A DNA stretch of 64,000 bases from Sphingomonas kyeonggiensis. Lineage in GTDB: Bacteria > Pseudomonadota > Alphaproteobacteria > Sphingomonadales > Sphingomonadaceae. The translations under genes and the position numbers were made by a program. The first letter of the stretch is position 1; the number at the start of each line of letters is the position of its first letter. Positions 62,761 to 64,000 of this stretch are shown here, piece after piece. The stretch lies in NCBI RefSeq assembly GCF_014204495.1, contig NZ_JACHLN010000001.1, forward strand, positions 248,001-312,000. The letters run 5' to 3'. The notes beneath the pieces are model-generated. The model made no database searches, was not told the origin of the DNA, and worked only from the letters and a program-made list of their open reading frames with translations.

Positions 62761-62993
62761 CGGGTTCCCTCGGATTGAGCGCTCCGGCCGGCCATCACGG
62801 CCGGAGCTGGGGGCACGGGCTGGGCAACGATGGCACCCGCGTGGGGAAGCTGCGCGGCGATCACCGCGCGGAAGAGCATGGAAGCGAGCAGCGTTGCCCC
62901 CAGCCCGGCTGCGCCGATCGCGGCGCGCCGGCTGGCTTCGTCAGCTGCACGGAACTTCGGTTCCGCTTTCGGGAATTGCGGTTCCGTTTTCAT
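62757..62993 (-). CDS. Small single-span membrane protein
   Basis: 78 residues with one weak membrane segment (AAIGAAGLGATLLASMLFRAVIAAQL) between charged ends. It is linked by four-base overlaps on both sides. Function unknown. Confidence 0.65.
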   Translation of the reverse strand: MKTEPQFPKAEPKFRAADEASRRAAIGAAGLGATLLASMLFRAVIAAQLPHAGAIVAQPVPPAPAVMAGRSAQSEGTR

Positions 62994-63553
62994 CGGCCGT
63001 CCCCGCGCAGATACTCGCGGACACCGCGACCCGCGTCTGTGAAGCGGAAGCTTTGGCCGCTCGCCTCGAGCAGGCCGAGCGCCGCCAGTTCATCGCATTC
63101 GGCCAGGCAGTCACCAGCAGCGAACGGATGCAGGTTGATGCGCGACGCGAGGACCTGGCCCAAGCGGCCATCCAGCGTGGCGGCGATCTGCTCCCCCAGC
63201 ACCTTCAGGTTGAGCCGGCTGGGCATGCGAACCCATCCGTTCGCCAGCACGAACTTGCCCTCGCCGCTCGGCGACAGCACCTTGACCTTGCCGTCGGCGC
63301 GGCGGCCCAGCACCGGGCAGTCGAACTGGAAGACCGGCGGCGGCATGCCGATGCCCCACGACATCTCCCGCGAGGTCGCCTCGCGATAGACGGTGATCGC
63401 CTCGCACGTCTCTGGATCGAGCAGCAGCTCGCCCATCCGATAGTGCTGCATCTTCGTGAAGCGGGCATCGGGCCCGCCGAGGTAGCCGATCCAAGAGCTC
63501 TGGTTCGACGGCGTGATGACGAACTTGTCGGGCTGGCGGGGGAAGATGCGCAT
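62990..63553 (-). CDS. Phage-like hypothetical protein
   Basis: 187 residues from ATG 63553, sharing a base with the upstream stop. FVLANGWVRMPSRLNLKVLGEQIAATLDGRL suggests a winged-helix-like or adaptor fold, but no family is recognised. The C-terminal 40 residues (ECDELAALGLLEASGQSFRFTDAGRGVREYLRG) resemble a winged-helix 'wing' segment. Confidence 0.68.
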   Translation of the reverse strand: MRIFPRQPDKFVITPSNQSSWIGYLGGPDARFTKMQHYRMGELLLDPETCEAITVYREATSREMSWGIGMPPPVFQFDCPVLGRRADGKVKVLSPSGEGKFVLANGWVRMPSRLNLKVLGEQIAATLDGRLGQVLASRINLHPFAAGDCLAECDELAALGLLEASGQSFRFTDAGRGVREYLRGDGR

Positions 63554-63693
63554 TACCGCCCTCCCCGCGCCGACAGCACGGCGATCTTGCGCTCGAACAA
63601 TGCCGGCAGGCGCGGCCAGTCGCCGGCCCACACGCGCGCCCACCGCGCCTGGCTCTCGGGGTTCTCGCTGGCGCGGCGGCGCGGCGCGGTCAT
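63553..63693 (-). CDS. Very small phage protein (46 aa)
   Basis: ATG 63693 overlaps the upstream stop by four bases. The 46 residues are basic and aromatic (RWARVWAGDWPRLPALFERKIAVL). The tight coupling on both sides is the main support. Confidence 0.6.
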   Translation of the reverse strand: MTAPRRRASENPESQARWARVWAGDWPRLPALFERKIAVLSARGGR

Positions 63694-63881
63694 CGGCGCA
63701 CCCGCTCGACGCGCACGGCGAACAGGTCCCCGTCGATGGTGAGCAGGATCCCGCCGGACATCTCCGGCACGGGGTCGATCGAGTGTTCGCGGCCGTGAAG
63801 CTCCGGCGCATCCTCTATGAAAAGGTCGAGCGTCGATCGCACGGCCGTCTCGACGGCGCCGAGCAGGATGGCGCTGCCCAT
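63690..63881 (-). CDS. Small phage-like hypothetical protein
   Basis: 63 residues, acidic N-terminal helix (AILLGAVETAVRSTLDLFIEDAPEL) then a short beta stretch (GGILLTIDGDLFAVRVERV). Overlaps both neighbours by one or four bases. Function unknown. Confidence 0.65.
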   Translation of the reverse strand: MGSAILLGAVETAVRSTLDLFIEDAPELHGREHSIDPVPEMSGGILLTIDGDLFAVRVERVRR

Positions 63882-64000
63882 CAGGCGGCCGCCTTCGCCG
63901 GCTCGACACCGGCGCGAAGCTGCTCGATGAAGGCAAGCGCATCGGCGCGGGTCGGGAAATCCTCGATCAGCTCAGCATGTCCGATGATCTGGATCTGCCG
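63881..64000 (-). CDS. Partial phage-like CDS (C-terminal 39 codons)
   Basis: The frame enters from beyond base 64000 and stops at TGA 63883-63881, sharing a base with the next ATG. The visible end reads RQIQIIGHAELIEDFPTRAD, then a helix (ALAFIEQLRAG) and an Ala-rich tail. Start and family unknown. Confidence 0.6.
   Translation of the reverse strand, partial: RQIQIIGHAELIEDFPTRADALAFIEQLRAGVEPAKAAA

Larger units (their letters stand above)
56633..64000. mobile_element. Integrated element (prophage or integrative element) at tRNA-Lys, right end off window
   Basis: Downstream of the tRNA 3' end lie tandem repeats, a Fic cassette, a tyrosine recombinase and an excisionase-like gene. A chain of minus-strand genes follows, joined by one- or four-base overlaps and running past base 64000. 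The gene style (DUF1643, HD nucleotidase, J-domain, tiny ORFs) is that of a temperate phage early region or related element. The other attachment repeat is not in the window. Confidence 0.82.

Overview
This window is GC-rich chromosomal DNA from an alphaproteobacterium, most likely a Sphingomonas-type sphingomonad. The inference rests on a MipZ-type division ATPase next to panC, a bioF-bioD-bioA cluster, sphingomonad-style REP palindromes in many gaps, short intergenic spaces, and the overall protein repertoire. I identified families by reading motifs, not by database search.

Layout. 1-9.2 kb: the 3' part of topA, a Sel1 protein, panC, mipZ, a membrane J-protein, a phosphomannomutase/phosphoglucomutase, an exonuclease, a DUF1440-like protein, a TraB/GumN protein and an XRE regulator-membrane protein pair whose promoter is bracketed by two identical operators. 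9.2-13.1 kb: a tightly overlapped formaldehyde-detoxification operon (frmA, VOC protein, cupin, S-formylglutathione hydrolase, FAD reductase). 13.2-16.9 kb: bioF-bioD-bioA. 16.9-18.8 kb: an arsenic operon, arsI-arsR-aqpS-arsC, with an ArsR-type dyad at its promoter. 18.9-32.2 kb: tRNA-Thr(GGT), an M24 aminopeptidase, a DSD1-type PLP enzyme, a TonB-family protein, a LysR/MFS pair, oligopeptidase B, a c'-type cytochrome, a group II truncated haemoglobin, a lipase, an outer-membrane barrel and a GIY-YIG nuclease gene enclosed by inverted REP copies. 32.2-38.7 kb: nrdA and nrdB. Between and beside them lie a low-GC gene that looks frameshifted, three small membrane or lipoprotein genes and an orphan C-terminal piece of a contractile-injection-system tape-measure protein. 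Two NrdR-like boxes lie upstream of nrdA.

38.7-56.6 kb: an MFS/HlyD efflux pair, a secreted amidase, an Fnr regulator with an FNR box and a divergent 31-residue membrane ORF, trmB, two degenerate EAL proteins in tandem, and metK. The metK leader can form two mutually exclusive hairpins, one of which hides the ribosome binding site. Then come lnt, an N-carbamoylputrescine amidase, a sulfite-oxidase-like enzyme, a family 5 uracil-DNA glycosylase, folK and tRNA-Lys(TTT). 56.6-64 kb: an integrated element that starts at the 3' end of tRNA-Lys and runs off the window. It carries 12-bp tandem repeats, a small protein plus Fic pair, a tyrosine recombinase, an excisionase-like protein and a chain of overlapping phage-like genes.

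The most promising observations are the metK leader, the split low-GC gene and orphan tape-measure fragment in the nrd locus, the Fic pair in one reading frame at the element's end, the regulator flanked by twin operators, and the GIY-YIG gene framed by 26-bp inverted repeats.
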